Source: a virus. Taken from it: a stretch of 59,611 nucleotides of DNA. This document shows positions 28,684 through 38,724 of this stretch, piece by piece. Both the position numbers and the translations under genes were made by a program. The stretch's first letter is position 1, and the number at the start of each line of letters is the position of its first letter. The stretch is from IMG/VR virus record IMGVR_UViG_3300047557_002845, positions 1 through 59,611 of that record. One strand, 5' to 3'. The notes under the pieces were generated by a model that did not search any database, was not told the origin of the DNA, and was given only the letters and a program-made list of their open reading frames with translations.

Positions 28684-28767
28684 AAAAGTAATAGAGTTAG
28701 TGGTTATAAACTTTATAAGTATTTAACGTATAAAGTAAACTTAGTTTAGTAAAATACTAAGAGTTTG

Positions 28768-30984
28768 TTAAGGGGTAGAAGCAAGTTGGGAGGAGGCAGG
28801 GTTACCCGGGCTTAAACGAGGTGCACTAGGGGACTGCCCTGGGGGAGCTAAAGGTGCGCCAACACCTATACCTGCTATAGATTTAGTTTTTGGGGTATCA
28901 CTTTTAAGGGTAGCGACGCAGGCATCATAGCGCGCGGCTACAGTTGAAGCTTCTTCTTGTTGAGCTTGTGCAATTAACTCAGGAGAGATATCTGGCTCAA
29001 TCTTAGCTAGTCTCTGTTCCTCTGTCTGAATACTAAGTTTTTCTTCTGGTATTCTTTTTTCTTCAGCCTCTATTTTTTTTGTAAGCCGATCTATTTCTTT
29101 TTGTGTTTTATCTATACTATCTTGACTATAAAGATACGATTCTTCTTTTTTATCTTTTAGAATTTGCTTATTGATTTCTAATAACTCTTTATCTACTAGT
29201 AAACTTTGTTCAGCACGCTCAAGGGCTTGCTTTCTCTTTAGAAGGTTGTTTTGCTTTTTAACAAAGGTTGTAGCCTTTTCTTTTTCTTTTCGTTCTCGTT
29301 CTCGTTTAGCTTCGGTTGCTTTGCTATATAAAATATCATCTACTATATATTTACTAGCTTGACTCCATAAAGCTCTAGCGGTACCTTGTAGGGGAGCTGG
29401 GACCTGATTTAATAGTTCATTAGGTAGCTGCTCTATAGTTTGTGTTAGTTTTTCTTGGTCAACGGATAGCCCGGCGTTCTTACCGCTTGCCTTTATAGTA
29501 AAGGGACCGGATTCAAAAACTCTAGAATCATCATCTGGGTCTCTGCTAACAGACACGTGAAATAAGTCTGGTAGGTTTTTGTTAAGCTCGTCTAAGCCGT
29601 AACTTATTGTTCTATCGACATATATATCTGATGCTCTACCTAAGTTAAACTTCTGTCCGCGCATTTGTATATAAGTAGTCGCGTTACCATTAACTACTAT
29701 AATATCATCTCTAACTCTATATTCTTTTTGAGTATCTTGTTCTAGCTCATTTTTTCTTATTACAATATCGCCGACTTCTAAGCCTAATTCTGATGCGCTT
29801 ACTTGAAGAAAGGGGGGTAATAACTTATTAACCTCATCTACACCAGAGGTTATAAAAGGGTTAAAGATGTCGCCGCCTACAGTTACAGTATCTTCCCTAA
29901 CGTCATACACTATTTGCCCAATAGAAAAGTTTTTTACAAAAACATCACCATTCTCATCTCTTTCTATAACTATATTTACTTTAAGATAGTCCGGTAATAC
30001 ACTGTTTAAAGCAGTTAATGCAAACTCTTTAGCTACTCCTAATAGTACTTGATTAACAAGTTCATCTCCAACCTGTTCTAGAAAAGTCTTAGTCTTTTTT
30101 TTAGACTGTTTAGCAGTCTCCTCCATACACTTAGTTACTTCTCTAAGCCTTTTTAGATATGCTTGTAACTCTTTATTTTCACTAGCTGATTTGGTTGTAT
30201 ATATTTTTGCAAAGGCTTGTGTTACTTCAGTATCTGTGTATAGAGTATAATTATCATCTTTCTTAAATACTTCAATGTTAATAGTCCCGTCGTCTTTTAT
30301 TAAACGGTTAACATAGTTTGCCTGCTGGAAGTTTAAAGCTGTCTGTAGATTCTTTATATCTTCTTCCTGCTTTCTTATCCTAGCTTCTTTCTGAGTTGGA
30401 GTTTCATATTTGTCTTTTAAACTAAGAGCAATATCTCCATCCTCTGTCTGTGCGTGAACCAGGTCTCCATTTAGTTTAAACTCTTTGTTACCAGGTGCAA
30501 AAACCTTTATACCTTCTTTAGTGTCTGCTTCAAATGTAAGTTTTAATATATCATTTTTATTCTTTGACCTCCTAAACCCTACGTTTGGGAGAGAATAGCC
30601 CGCAGTAGACAATTCTGTCGGATTATATATCTTAGCGGGTAGTAAAAGCTCGTCACTTTTACCATCTTTAATATCTTTAAATGCGGAATCTCTTAGTCTT
30701 TTTTCATCATTAACATTGTATGAGTTTATAATTAAAGGATTTAGGCCTTGGTCCGCCGCAGAGAAAAGTATAGCTACTAAATCTCCTGGTTTTGGCTTTT
30801 GATCTGCAACCGCCGCTGATAATTCTACTTCAATTTTAGAACCATCGGCTATTAAATATACAATAGCTGTGGTAAGTTTAAGTTCAGTTGGCCCCTTTAT
30901 AACCCTACCAAAAACTATCTTGTCTGGAACTTTATTGTGCCTAAGGCTTTGTGTTACTAAAGGAGATATATTTAAGGCTGCCAT
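28768..30984 (-). CDS. Baseplate-associated protein with OB-like N-terminal domain and long coiled coil, 738 aa
   Basis: The first 100 residues contain KPGDLVAILFSAADQG followed by PLIINSY, the pattern of gpV/gp5-type OB domains that cap tail spikes. A charged part with short coils follows. From about residue 560 to 690 a highly charged Lys/Glu helix is a strong coiled-coil candidate. The last 40 residues are Pro/Ser-rich. The gene begins 1 base after the hub gene ends, so coupling is likely and an interaction with the hub is inferred. The function is a suggestion; a fibre or chaperone would also fit. Confidence 0.55.
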   Translation of the reverse strand: MAALNISPLVTQSLRHNKVPDKIVFGRVIKGPTELKLTTAIVYLIADGSKIEVELSAAVADQKPKPGDLVAILFSAADQGLNPLIINSYNVNDEKRLRDSAFKDIKDGKSDELLLPAKIYNPTELSTAGYSLPNVGFRRSKNKNDILKLTFEADTKEGIKVFAPGNKEFKLNGDLVHAQTEDGDIALSLKDKYETPTQKEARIRKQEEDIKNLQTALNFQQANYVNRLIKDDGTINIEVFKKDDNYTLYTDTEVTQAFAKIYTTKSASENKELQAYLKRLREVTKCMEETAKQSKKKTKTFLEQVGDELVNQVLLGVAKEFALTALNSVLPDYLKVNIVIERDENGDVFVKNFSIGQIVYDVREDTVTVGGDIFNPFITSGVDEVNKLLPPFLQVSASELGLEVGDIVIRKNELEQDTQKEYRVRDDIIVVNGNATTYIQMRGQKFNLGRASDIYVDRTISYGLDELNKNLPDLFHVSVSRDPDDDSRVFESGPFTIKASGKNAGLSVDQEKLTQTIEQLPNELLNQVPAPLQGTARALWSQASKYIVDDILYSKATEAKRERERKEKEKATTFVKKQNNLLKRKQALERAEQSLLVDKELLEINKQILKDKKEESYLYSQDSIDKTQKEIDRLTKKIEAEEKRIPEEKLSIQTEEQRLAKIEPDISPELIAQAQQEEASTVAARYDACVATLKSDTPKTKSIAGIGVGAPLAPPGQSPSAPRLSPGNPASSQLASTP

Positions 30985-30985
30985 A

Positions 30986-32920
30986 TCAATAAGGATTTGT
31001 TAATGCTAATATACTGTAAAAACCGGGTTTGCCGTCATTAAATTGGTGTTGAACATTCTCTATTCTCCACATACTATCTATATCCTCTAGTACAGTTATA
31101 TCAGCTATGTTAGAGCTCTCACTAGTAGCAGAGGATGGGTTCGGCTCGGGTGTGCTAGCAGGGTCGTCTGAGTTCTCAGAGGAAGGGTCAGTAGTAGCAG
31201 AGTCAGTAATAGCAGAGCAATAAATATTTGTACCTTCAGTTAGAGATTGTACTGTCAAGTCACCTGTTTTTTTTATACCATGAACAGAAACAGGGGTAGA
31301 CTCAGAAGATGAACTTTCAGTTACAGATACATCTCTGTCAATAGCGCTTACTATGTCTTTAATCTCTTGTTTGTAAAGATTGGCATAAGACATAGCATTT
31401 TGTCTTTGTTTAAAAGATTCTTCTAAAAGAGTTTTTTGGTTTTGAGGGGTAGTGGTATTTTTAGGCATAGAGCCAATAACCTGAATAAGTTCTCCAGGGG
31501 ATAAACTAGGGTCTCCTAGTAAATGTAGCTCAGCCGCTCTAACAGGCTTACCAACACGGCGTATATAAGCAATAGCAGTTGCAGCATACTCAGCTGGTTT
31601 ATTTAAAGTAGAATCGGTGATAAAAACATAGCTACAGGGAAAACCTCTCTTCTCAAATCTTACAGGGGTACTTTTAACATGAAGAAAGTTAGATGAGGGG
31701 TTTTGACCAGTACCATCATTTTTAATAATTACATTTGATCTCCATGATATTAAACTGTTTTCTTCTTGATAAGCTATTGCTATTTGACTGGGATGTAAAT
31801 TGTCTATAGAATTATCTTTATTGTATAGCTTGCCTAAACCGGGAGGAGTTATCCTATTAAAATAAGTTCTATATAAGAGTTTAGGATTGCCTAAGCCTTC
31901 TGTACTAACAAATCTGGCAGAATAGTAATAATCTCCAGTAACGTTATGAGCGAATACTTCAGTGTAATAGACCTCTTGCAGAGACATATACTTTAAATAA
32001 TCAATAGGTAATCTATCAACAACCATATGAAAACTGACTTGATCTTGCTCCCCATAATCCTGTCTAGTACTTTGAATATAGAATGTAGGCATTATAGAAA
32101 CAGGTAATTGTTTCTTAGACCCATCTTTAACAGCTAAACTTCCTACCGCACTAGGAGTATAAAAATAATCTATGTCTGTATAATTCTCACCGCTATCAGT
32201 ATGTTGGAGTATTTTATACCCACACCCGTTAGTAGTACAACTAGTGCTCTCAGTAAAGTCTCCTACAGCGGATCTAGCAATTTCTAGAATTACTTGGCTT
32301 CTGGCCTTACTGCGTTCACTTTCTGCAAGTTGAGGTTTAGAAGTATCAGCAGGGTTATAATTAGAAATAGAATCCATTAAATATTTCATTCTATCCCTGC
32401 ATTCTATAGCTATGGTAACGCCCTCATTAAAGTTACTAGCTTCTGTAATAGTGTCAATACCCCCTATAAAAACTCTTCTAAATTTAGCCCCTATGTCCTC
32501 CTTTTTTATATCTTCAGAAATGTTATTTAAATAACCAAAATAAACACAGATTTCATCTCCTATACCTAATGGGTAAGGAGTACTAGCGTCCTCTGAAATT
32601 ATGTCACTAGAGTCTCTCTGTTGAGGTTTTGGTCTGAATACGGGTGTATTTGTTAAAGGGGGAGTAGGGACATCATTATCCGGTATAGCGCAAACACACT
32701 TTATAAAAGCTGTAGAGCAAGCCCATAGCCTAGTAATATTTATTCTTGATCTTGATACAACCCACTCACTTGTCTCTGTTGGTTTATGCTGTATAAGTAT
32801 TTTGTTCTTTATATCGGTAATAAAACAGACAGGAACTTGACCATCTGCTTGTTGATGAAAAGAGCTTCCTAAAACAGGTTTTTGGGGGTTGGCACTAAAC
32901 CTAGCTTGTACGTTTGGCAT
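30986..32920 (-). CDS. Baseplate hub protein (gpD/gp27-like)
   Basis: 644 residues. The N-terminal part carries LGIGDEICVYFGYLN, then FIGGIDTITEASNFNEGVT and IAIECRDRMKYL, the typical order in tail hub proteins of the P2 gpD/T4 gp27 group. Later LHLLGDPSLSPGELIQVIG matches the family's fourth domain, and the C terminus ends in a short strand pair with NVQHQFNDGKPGFYSILAL. A long Ser/Glu-rich insertion at about 530-610 is unusual. The protein forms the trimeric ring beneath the tail tube. Spacing to the tube gene is 83 bases, holding a terminator, so it is expressed below the tube. Confidence 0.75.
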   Translation of the reverse strand: MPNVQARFSANPQKPVLGSSFHQQADGQVPVCFITDIKNKILIQHKPTETSEWVVSRSRINITRLWACSTAFIKCVCAIPDNDVPTPPLTNTPVFRPKPQQRDSSDIISEDASTPYPLGIGDEICVYFGYLNNISEDIKKEDIGAKFRRVFIGGIDTITEASNFNEGVTIAIECRDRMKYLMDSISNYNPADTSKPQLAESERSKARSQVILEIARSAVGDFTESTSCTTNGCGYKILQHTDSGENYTDIDYFYTPSAVGSLAVKDGSKKQLPVSIMPTFYIQSTRQDYGEQDQVSFHMVVDRLPIDYLKYMSLQEVYYTEVFAHNVTGDYYYSARFVSTEGLGNPKLLYRTYFNRITPPGLGKLYNKDNSIDNLHPSQIAIAYQEENSLISWRSNVIIKNDGTGQNPSSNFLHVKSTPVRFEKRGFPCSYVFITDSTLNKPAEYAATAIAYIRRVGKPVRAAELHLLGDPSLSPGELIQVIGSMPKNTTTPQNQKTLLEESFKQRQNAMSYANLYKQEIKDIVSAIDRDVSVTESSSSESTPVSVHGIKKTGDLTVQSLTEGTNIYCSAITDSATTDPSSENSDDPASTPEPNPSSATSESSNIADITVLEDIDSMWRIENVQHQFNDGKPGFYSILALTNPY

Positions 32921-32933
32921 AAAAACTAAATAA

Positions 32934-32963
32934 AAATAAAAAAGGGGGTAGGTATACCCCCTT
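32934..32963 (-). terminator. Strong intrinsic terminator after tail tube gene
   Basis: Stem AAGGGGGTA / TACCCCCTT at 32942-32950 and 32955-32963 with a 4-base loop. On the minus strand it is followed directly by TTTTTTTATTTTTA. It separates the abundant tube and sheath genes from the hub gene. Confidence 0.85.
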
Positions 32964-33003
32964 AATACTATTATACTATAACAAAAAATAAAAGCATAGA
33001 TAA

Positions 33004-33675
33004 TTAGCTAAAAAGGTAGGTATCGCCGCCTACTGTAATTTGGCTAGGTGCCCCAGATAAAGCTCCCCTTCCGTTACCTGTACTAGACTGCAACCGGTTA
33101 CTACTAGTTTGCAATAGGTTGCCGTCGGGTGTAAACTTAATGGTTTCGCACATGCCTTCAAATCTAGTAGCTACTACTGAACGTCCTGCCATAGCTCCTA
33201 AAGTAACAGAATCAATTTTTGCAAAAATAAGTTGGTATTTACCTCTAGCTGATCTTTTTCTGTTACCGGTACCAAAAAGACTGTTAGTATTGGTCGACAC
33301 GGTAGGAAAGTTGACACCTTTTTCGTGTAGTTCAGGAGCATTAATTTCAACAGTAATAACAAATCTAGGAGTAGGGTCAGCTTTAAACTCAGCTCCTACC
33401 TCATCTAGACCAAATACATCCTTTAAGATAGCTATATCTAATAATCCGCGTTCAAGGACCCAACCATACTGAAACTCCCCGTCTAAAAGGCGAGGGGTTT
33501 TACGACCAAAGGGCATATAAGCTTCTGTAGCGTTACGCATAGTTTGTTGGAAAGAGGTAAATCCTCCAATTAAAACTGGGATACCGCTTGCTTGGTCATT
33601 CATGTAAACATTTAAATGAAAACCCTGTATAGGATCAAGAGTAGCGTTATTAGTTATAATTCTTGTGTTTGTCAT
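33004..33675 (-). CDS. Tail tube protein
   Basis: 223 residues, within the size range of contractile-tail tube proteins. It follows the sheath gene by 39 bases, the invariable order in myoviruses. The segment GEFQYGWVLERGLLDI followed by LKDVFGLDEVG fits the tube strand-helix-strand core that resembles T4 gp19 and Mu gpM. A possible Shine-Dalgarno GGAGG lies about 13 bases before the start on the minus strand. It would polymerise into the inner tube of the tail. Confidence 0.75.
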   Translation of the reverse strand: MTNTRIITNNATLDPIQGFHLNVYMNDQASGIPVLIGGFTSFQQTMRNATEAYMPFGRKTPRLLDGEFQYGWVLERGLLDIAILKDVFGLDEVGAEFKADPTPRFVITVEINAPELHEKGVNFPTVSTNTNSLFGTGNRKRSARGKYQLIFAKIDSVTLGAMAGRSVVATRFEGMCETIKFTPDGNLLQTSSNRLQSSTGNGRGALSGAPSQITVGGDTYLFS

Positions 33676-33714
33676 AGTTTTATGTATTGCCTCCAGGTTA
33701 GTTTATATGTTTAG

Positions 33715-36700
33715 TTAAACAGTAGTTTGAATAGTAAAGTCGTCACTAATATCAAGAATAGAAGAGACTATAATAGTATCTGCGGGGAAAGAAGGGGTAA
33801 ATCTTATACGCACATTAAGACGACCTTCAAGCTGGTCCCGGACCGTATTATTAGCTTCTGAGCAGATAGTAGGTTCAAGGTTAGTAAACCAACCATCGCG
33901 GAGTTTAGAGTAAAGATAAGTATCACAAGTAGAGGCCACTTCAGATTGTAGAGCTGGGGTATTAGGTCTAGAGCGGCACCACTGAAGAGAGAGATACAAA
34001 TCAGTTTTAATTTGGTCTAAGATACGACTTACAGAGCGGTAACGTTTAGCGAGTTGACGGCTAGTAGTTAAGCCATTACAGAAACGGTAGCCGCCGAGAT
34101 TAGAATCAAAAAGTAAAACTTCAACACCCGCATCAGACATTCTGTCTAAATAGCTAGTTATAGTAGGAGTGTCAACAGAAACAACACTTCTTACTAATGC
34201 TGTAGGATAAGAGGCGGCGGGAGAGAGGTTAGGAGCGCGGGATAAATCGTAGCCGATATAAGAACCAGAAGAGCCCACATTAGGTACTAGCAAGCCGTTA
34301 TAACCGCGAAGTAATTGAGAGCCAGCAAGTAATACAATACGCTCATTATCTAATCTATCAGCTAAGAGTTTAGCACTATCAGGGTAAATACCGGGTGGCA
34401 ACTCAAAAACAGCGGAGCGAAGGCCGCTTTCAGGAGTTGATTTATTGACACTATCAATTGCTTTACTAAATACAGCATCAAAATCTGGGTCTCCATAATA
34501 GATACCAGGGATAGCTAAAGCAGCGATATTAAAACTGTCTAAAGAGCTAAGACCTTTAATTAAACCTTGAGCCAAAGATTGTTTAGTAGGTATTTGTTGA
34601 GAAGTATCGCTACCGTTACTTAAATAGAACAAAGATAAGACACTAGAACCTTGGCGAGAGAAACCGGTTTCGCCGCCGGAGAAAGCAGTGCTTATACGTT
34701 CTAGAGGTGGGGCTAATCTTTGAGGGATTTGTTTAAAGACTTTATGGTTACTATCTAAAGATATATTTCTAGCAATAGAACTGACAATAGGCATAAAGTA
34801 GATTTGAACAAGACTAGTGCTGCTAAAAGCTAAACTACGACCGGTTGTATAATCTATATTACCAGTAGAGACAGTAGTAATAAATTTAGAATCAGAAGCT
34901 ATAACTTGAGAGTTAAGGTCTTGTACTTCTATTTCAAAAGAGCTATTTTTAGTAGAAGAGCGTTGGTTACGAACAGAGCAGGAGATATTATTACCATAAA
35001 CGCCGGGGGTAATAGCTTCTATGCGCCATAAGAGGGTACCATCAGCGGCATAAAGGTCTTTAAAGGCAGCGCGCGCGCCATCATAACCGCCTTGAAAATA
35101 GTTTATTTTATCAAATTTACCTACTGCGCCGTCTAGTAGAACATCTTTTACTTTATCTGCTTCAGGTACAGTACTTGCATCAGTTGTATATCTAGTTAGT
35201 TTCCAGTTAATTCTATTAGCCTGGTCGCCGCTATAAGTAGAAGTAAAAGAGATTGTTGGTTTAAACTGTACATTACCATTAACTAAAACGGACTCCTCAA
35301 TAGTAATATCACTTATTAAGGATGAGACTATATTATTAGAGCGTAGTGCTAGTTCTATATCTTTAACAATTTCGGTAAACATATCCCCATCTTTAAATGA
35401 GGTAGCTAGAGCACTGCTAGGAGCGCCTACAGAAACAGAAGTTTTAGCGAAAGGAACAGCAAAGGAGCCGCCTTCAGCCAAAGGTAAAGAAGTAATAGAG
35501 TTAGATTGAGGGCCAAAAAGAAGTTCAATACCAAAACTTCTAGTTTGAAGAGGAAAAGCTTTTACATCAAAACTAGATTCAAAGGAGGGACGGGTATAAT
35601 AACCAAAAGAAAAATAACGACCGGCAGCCTTTTCTGTTAACAAGAAAGTATTATCTAAAGGTATAATAGATGTGCCATTATTGTAATCTTGTCTTAAAGT
35701 AAAATAATCGTTTCCAATAGTACCAGACTGGCTATCAAAAGAATACCCCATGACATATTGAGCTACTTTAGGGGCTCTTATCTGAAAAGATTGATCTGCA
35801 GTAGAGGGCTCATAGTATATATAAACGGCTTTACCAGAAATATTAGATACTTGACCGTTAACAGTTATATTAAGTTTATGGCTAGCCCCAGTTATTGGAG
35901 CGACACCAGTTATAGAATATTTTATCCCGTCTATAACTATATAGTAGTTAGCTATAGTAGAGGTTTGAAGTCGCTTAGCATCAGTACTACTAGTTAACTC
36001 AGAAGAGAACAAACCAGTAACTGTTATAGAAGTAGAAGAGGAAGAGCTAGTAAAAGTTTCTACAACAGGGAGGAAGCTAACAGAGCTACCTCCTTGTATA
36101 GAGGGTAAAGAACCAGTTAGAGTAAATTCAAAGCTAGTGCCTTCAATATTATCTAGATTAGTAGCTTCACTGATACTTTCTTCAATAATATCGTCAAAGC
36201 TAAAAGGTAAGTCTTGGCCGGTAGAATTTTCGGTAGCAACAGTAGTATTAATAGGAAATACACTTTGGCTTAAAGCAACAGGGTCAGATGCTTGAGTATA
36301 CTCTTTACCGTCAATTAAGAGTATCATCTGTTTAAGAGCTTTAAAAGTAGCGGTTTCTTCAGCGGGATTTCCAGTACTAATAAGGTTGCTGTAGTTACCT
36401 AATAAGGTACGAATTTTACCTACTTTTAGTTTAGTAGTAGAAGGGACAGAAACAGAATTAGAATTAGAGGGAAGTTCATATCCAGAAGCTAGTCCCCAAA
36501 CAATATGGCTATGTTTTTTATCCGACCGTAATAAGATAGCATCGTAGTCTAAAGAGTAATTTTCAATGATGCTAGAGGCAATTATCAAGTCATCAGATGG
36601 TGTCTCAGCGACTAGAGTTAGAGAGTATCCAGGGCGGATATACTCTTTTAATAGGGTATAATTTTGGGCATCTTTTTTGATTAACCCAACAAAATAACCG

Positions 36701-37293
36701 GGAGAAGGGGATAAGACAGTATCAACTTCAACAGTTAAACTATTAAGACTTGATTCTGAGTGAAGGATATTAGAAGAGCTACGACCTTCTACAGCTTTAG
36801 TAACAAAGAAATTAAATCTAGCAATACCTTGAAACTGTGGCAGGTTAACTTGACCCCGGCGGCTGTCAACAGTTGTATAGATTGAATTAGTAACAATAGG
36901 TTTACCTATATAATTAAAATCCAATTTAAAACCAGTAGTTCTTTGACTAGAAGGTTCTAAAGAGTTACCAACTTTTACAAACCCAACAATAGGGCTTATT
37001 TGAGGGCTTTCTGACGAGAAAGTAATTTTAGTAGATGCTGGGTTAGAGCTAGCAGAGGCCCGTACTACAACAAAACGGTTTAACCCGTTAGCCATAGCTT
37101 GTTGAACAAAAAGAGAGCCGGTAGTAGAATCAATGCCGTAAGTGCTAGCAAAGGTTTTTATATCCTCTACCTGAATAGGAACTTCAGGACCTCTGCTAAA
37201 GGTACCTACGACCCCAACTAAGTCTCTCCACTGTTTAGCAACAGGGGAAGGTCCTACCAAACTGTCTATAAATTTAATACTTGGTGCAGGCAT
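33715..37293 (-). CDS. Contractile tail sheath protein, enlarged (1192 aa)
   Basis: The N terminus has the sheath hallmark GVVGTFSRGPEVPIQVED, and the later part has GVYGNNISCSV near residue 768 and a C-terminal domain with GGYRFCNGLTTSRQ near 1066, then a long helix and the terminal strand of the sheath mesh. Typical sheaths have about 400-700 residues. Here about 600 extra residues lie between the N-terminal arm and the conserved core, with two or more beta-rich domains that would decorate the outside of the tail. It forms the contractile outer cylinder and is followed by the tube gene. Confidence 0.9.
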   Translation of the reverse strand: MPAPSIKFIDSLVGPSPVAKQWRDLVGVVGTFSRGPEVPIQVEDIKTFASTYGIDSTTGSLFVQQAMANGLNRFVVVRASASSNPASTKITFSSESPQISPIVGFVKVGNSLEPSSQRTTGFKLDFNYIGKPIVTNSIYTTVDSRRGQVNLPQFQGIARFNFFVTKAVEGRSSSNILHSESSLNSLTVEVDTVLSPSPGYFVGLIKKDAQNYTLLKEYIRPGYSLTLVAETPSDDLIIASSIIENYSLDYDAILLRSDKKHSHIVWGLASGYELPSNSNSVSVPSTTKLKVGKIRTLLGNYSNLISTGNPAEETATFKALKQMILLIDGKEYTQASDPVALSQSVFPINTTVATENSTGQDLPFSFDDIIEESISEATNLDNIEGTSFEFTLTGSLPSIQGGSSVSFLPVVETFTSSSSSTSITVTGLFSSELTSSTDAKRLQTSTIANYYIVIDGIKYSITGVAPITGASHKLNITVNGQVSNISGKAVYIYYEPSTADQSFQIRAPKVAQYVMGYSFDSQSGTIGNDYFTLRQDYNNGTSIIPLDNTFLLTEKAAGRYFSFGYYTRPSFESSFDVKAFPLQTRSFGIELLFGPQSNSITSLPLAEGGSFAVPFAKTSVSVGAPSSALATSFKDGDMFTEIVKDIELALRSNNIVSSLISDITIEESVLVNGNVQFKPTISFTSTYSGDQANRINWKLTRYTTDASTVPEADKVKDVLLDGAVGKFDKINYFQGGYDGARAAFKDLYAADGTLLWRIEAITPGVYGNNISCSVRNQRSSTKNSSFEIEVQDLNSQVIASDSKFITTVSTGNIDYTTGRSLAFSSTSLVQIYFMPIVSSIARNISLDSNHKVFKQIPQRLAPPLERISTAFSGGETGFSRQGSSVLSLFYLSNGSDTSQQIPTKQSLAQGLIKGLSSLDSFNIAALAIPGIYYGDPDFDAVFSKAIDSVNKSTPESGLRSAVFELPPGIYPDSAKLLADRLDNERIVLLAGSQLLRGYNGLLVPNVGSSGSYIGYDLSRAPNLSPAASYPTALVRSVVSVDTPTITSYLDRMSDAGVEVLLFDSNLGGYRFCNGLTTSRQLAKRYRSVSRILDQIKTDLYLSLQWCRSRPNTPALQSEVASTCDTYLYSKLRDGWFTNLEPTICSEANNTVRDQLEGRLNVRIRFTPSFPADTIIVSSILDISDDFTIQTTV

Positions 37294-37319
37294 ATAAGTT
37301 TAAATAATAATAATTGATT

Positions 37320-37499
37320 TTAAATAGTAAGATTGATTACAGACCAAGAAGAGCCGTCCCAAATAGGTTGTTGGCTATCAAAGTCGTAAAAAGGGTAAGG
37401 TATTGAAGTAACACTGAAAATTGCGTCATCTACTGGCTCGTTGGTTTCTCCGGCAAAGCAGCCAGTTTGTTTCTCAAAACGGTAGTACACACTGTTCAT
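37320..37499 (-). CDS. Small hypothetical protein, about 59 aa
   Basis: I chose the second Met (MNSVYYRF) at 37499. The upstream alternative at 37547 would add 16 residues and overlap the preceding gene by 17 bases. The protein ends in a segment with PIWDGSSWSVINLTI, reminiscent of short phage connector or fibre accessory proteins, but I do not assign it. It lies just before the sheath gene. Confidence 0.5.
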   Translation of the reverse strand: MNSVYYRFEKQTGCFAGETNEPVDDAIFSVTSIPYPFYDFDSQQPIWDGSSWSVINLTI

Positions 37500-37530
37500 A
37501 CTAAAAGTTATATAAAGGGTGTATATATAG

Positions 37531-38724
37531 TTAAAAAAATCCACCATCTACAACAAGTTCGTTAAACATATTTCTTATTTGGGATAATTTAACTTCATTA
37601 TCAGGCTCCACATAAACAATTCTTTCAGTGTTTAGTTCAGGAGTAGAAGGTTGTTGTTGTTGTTGTTGTTGTTCTAAGGGTAAAACGCTTACAGTTACAG
37701 GTTTTTGGTCATCATCAATAACAATTTCTTTAACTTTAGGAAAGGGAGGAGAAGGGGAAGGTGGGGGGTTTAAAGGATCAGAAGAGGTTGGAGGTTGAGG
37801 AAAAGAGTATACAGTATACTGGTCTGCTTCTATTAAGTCATAGCTAACCAAACAGTAACCGGTATGAAATACTAAGTTTTCAGAGTTTCTATACCAATTA
37901 GTAGAAGGATAATCAACCATACTAATAGTAGGGTTTCTTAGAGCAAAGGGTTTAAGGTAGACTAAAGACCGTATAACTTTAACTAATAAAGACATCCAAG
38001 ATCTTATAATACGTTCTCCGGGCAGAGTAGTTACAGAGACGGAGCTATCTAAACCACCTAATCTAGATTCTTTAGAGAGAGTTTGAGGATCCGAGCGTAA
38101 CTTAGTAGGTTTTTTTAGAGTTGTACCTGGTACATTAGGGTTTTCAGAGAAAGGGAATTCAAAGAGAGAAGATTGAAGACGTTCTTGAAGGCTAAGAATG
38201 TTAGGGGGGAGTAATCTATCTTTATATTGAATAGAGTCAACGGCGGGGATAGTTAAGGGGTAAAAACCGGGGGTTTCGCTGTCAAAGTTTACGACATCGG
38301 ATAAAAGCTCTACAGGGGCGTTAAAAATAGAATCTTGATAATAGAGTTGGACTACAAAGTTAAAAGTGCATTTAACGCCATAGTTATAAGTAGAGCTTCT
38401 GCCGAGATACTGGTCGTCATATATAACAGACTTAGTAGACTTACGGGCTGTAAAAGTAGAAGACTTTTGGTCGTAATCATCATGTAAGGGGAAAACAGCT
38501 AAAGTTAGCCCCGGCTCTATTAATTCGATACCGCTAAAATCTCTAGCGCTTGTTATTGTAATACGCTCGGTTACTGAGGACTCTCCTAATAACACAGGAT
38601 AATATATTTGACTATTTTTTATCTCAGGGTGATTTAGAATAGCACTAAGTAGTGCTAATACTGCTTGGTCATGAGTAGGAAATACATTATCTAATGCTTG
38701 AGTATCTACAGTATTTGTGGCCAT
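37531..38724 (-). CDS. Neck/tail-completion candidate with polyglutamine tract, 397 aa
   Basis: I do not recognise the family. Residues 1-180 are mixed alpha/beta. Near residue 350 there is a run of seven Gln encoded by a CAA repeat, followed by a Pro-rich and acidic C terminus. The gene overlaps the upstream 546-aa gene by 19 bases, so coupling is likely. In many myoviruses the genes between capsid and sheath encode neck, tail terminator and connector proteins, which is the basis for the guess. Confidence 0.55.
   Translation of the reverse strand: MATNTVDTQALDNVFPTHDQAVLALLSAILNHPEIKNSQIYYPVLLGESSVTERITITSARDFSGIELIEPGLTLAVFPLHDDYDQKSSTFTARKSTKSVIYDDQYLGRSSTYNYGVKCTFNFVVQLYYQDSIFNAPVELLSDVVNFDSETPGFYPLTIPAVDSIQYKDRLLPPNILSLQERLQSSLFEFPFSENPNVPGTTLKKPTKLRSDPQTLSKESRLGGLDSSVSVTTLPGERIIRSWMSLLVKVIRSLVYLKPFALRNPTISMVDYPSTNWYRNSENLVFHTGYCLVSYDLIEADQYTVYSFPQPPTSSDPLNPPPSPSPPFPKVKEIVIDDDQKPVTVSVLPLEQQQQQQQPSTPELNTERIVYVEPDNEVKLSQIRNMFNELVVDGGFF
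37651..37673. repeat. TTG/CAA microsatellite coding polyglutamine
   Basis: A (TTG)n tract of about 23 bases encodes the Gln run of the 397-aa protein on the minus strand. It could vary in length by slippage without breaking the frame. Confidence 0.85.
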
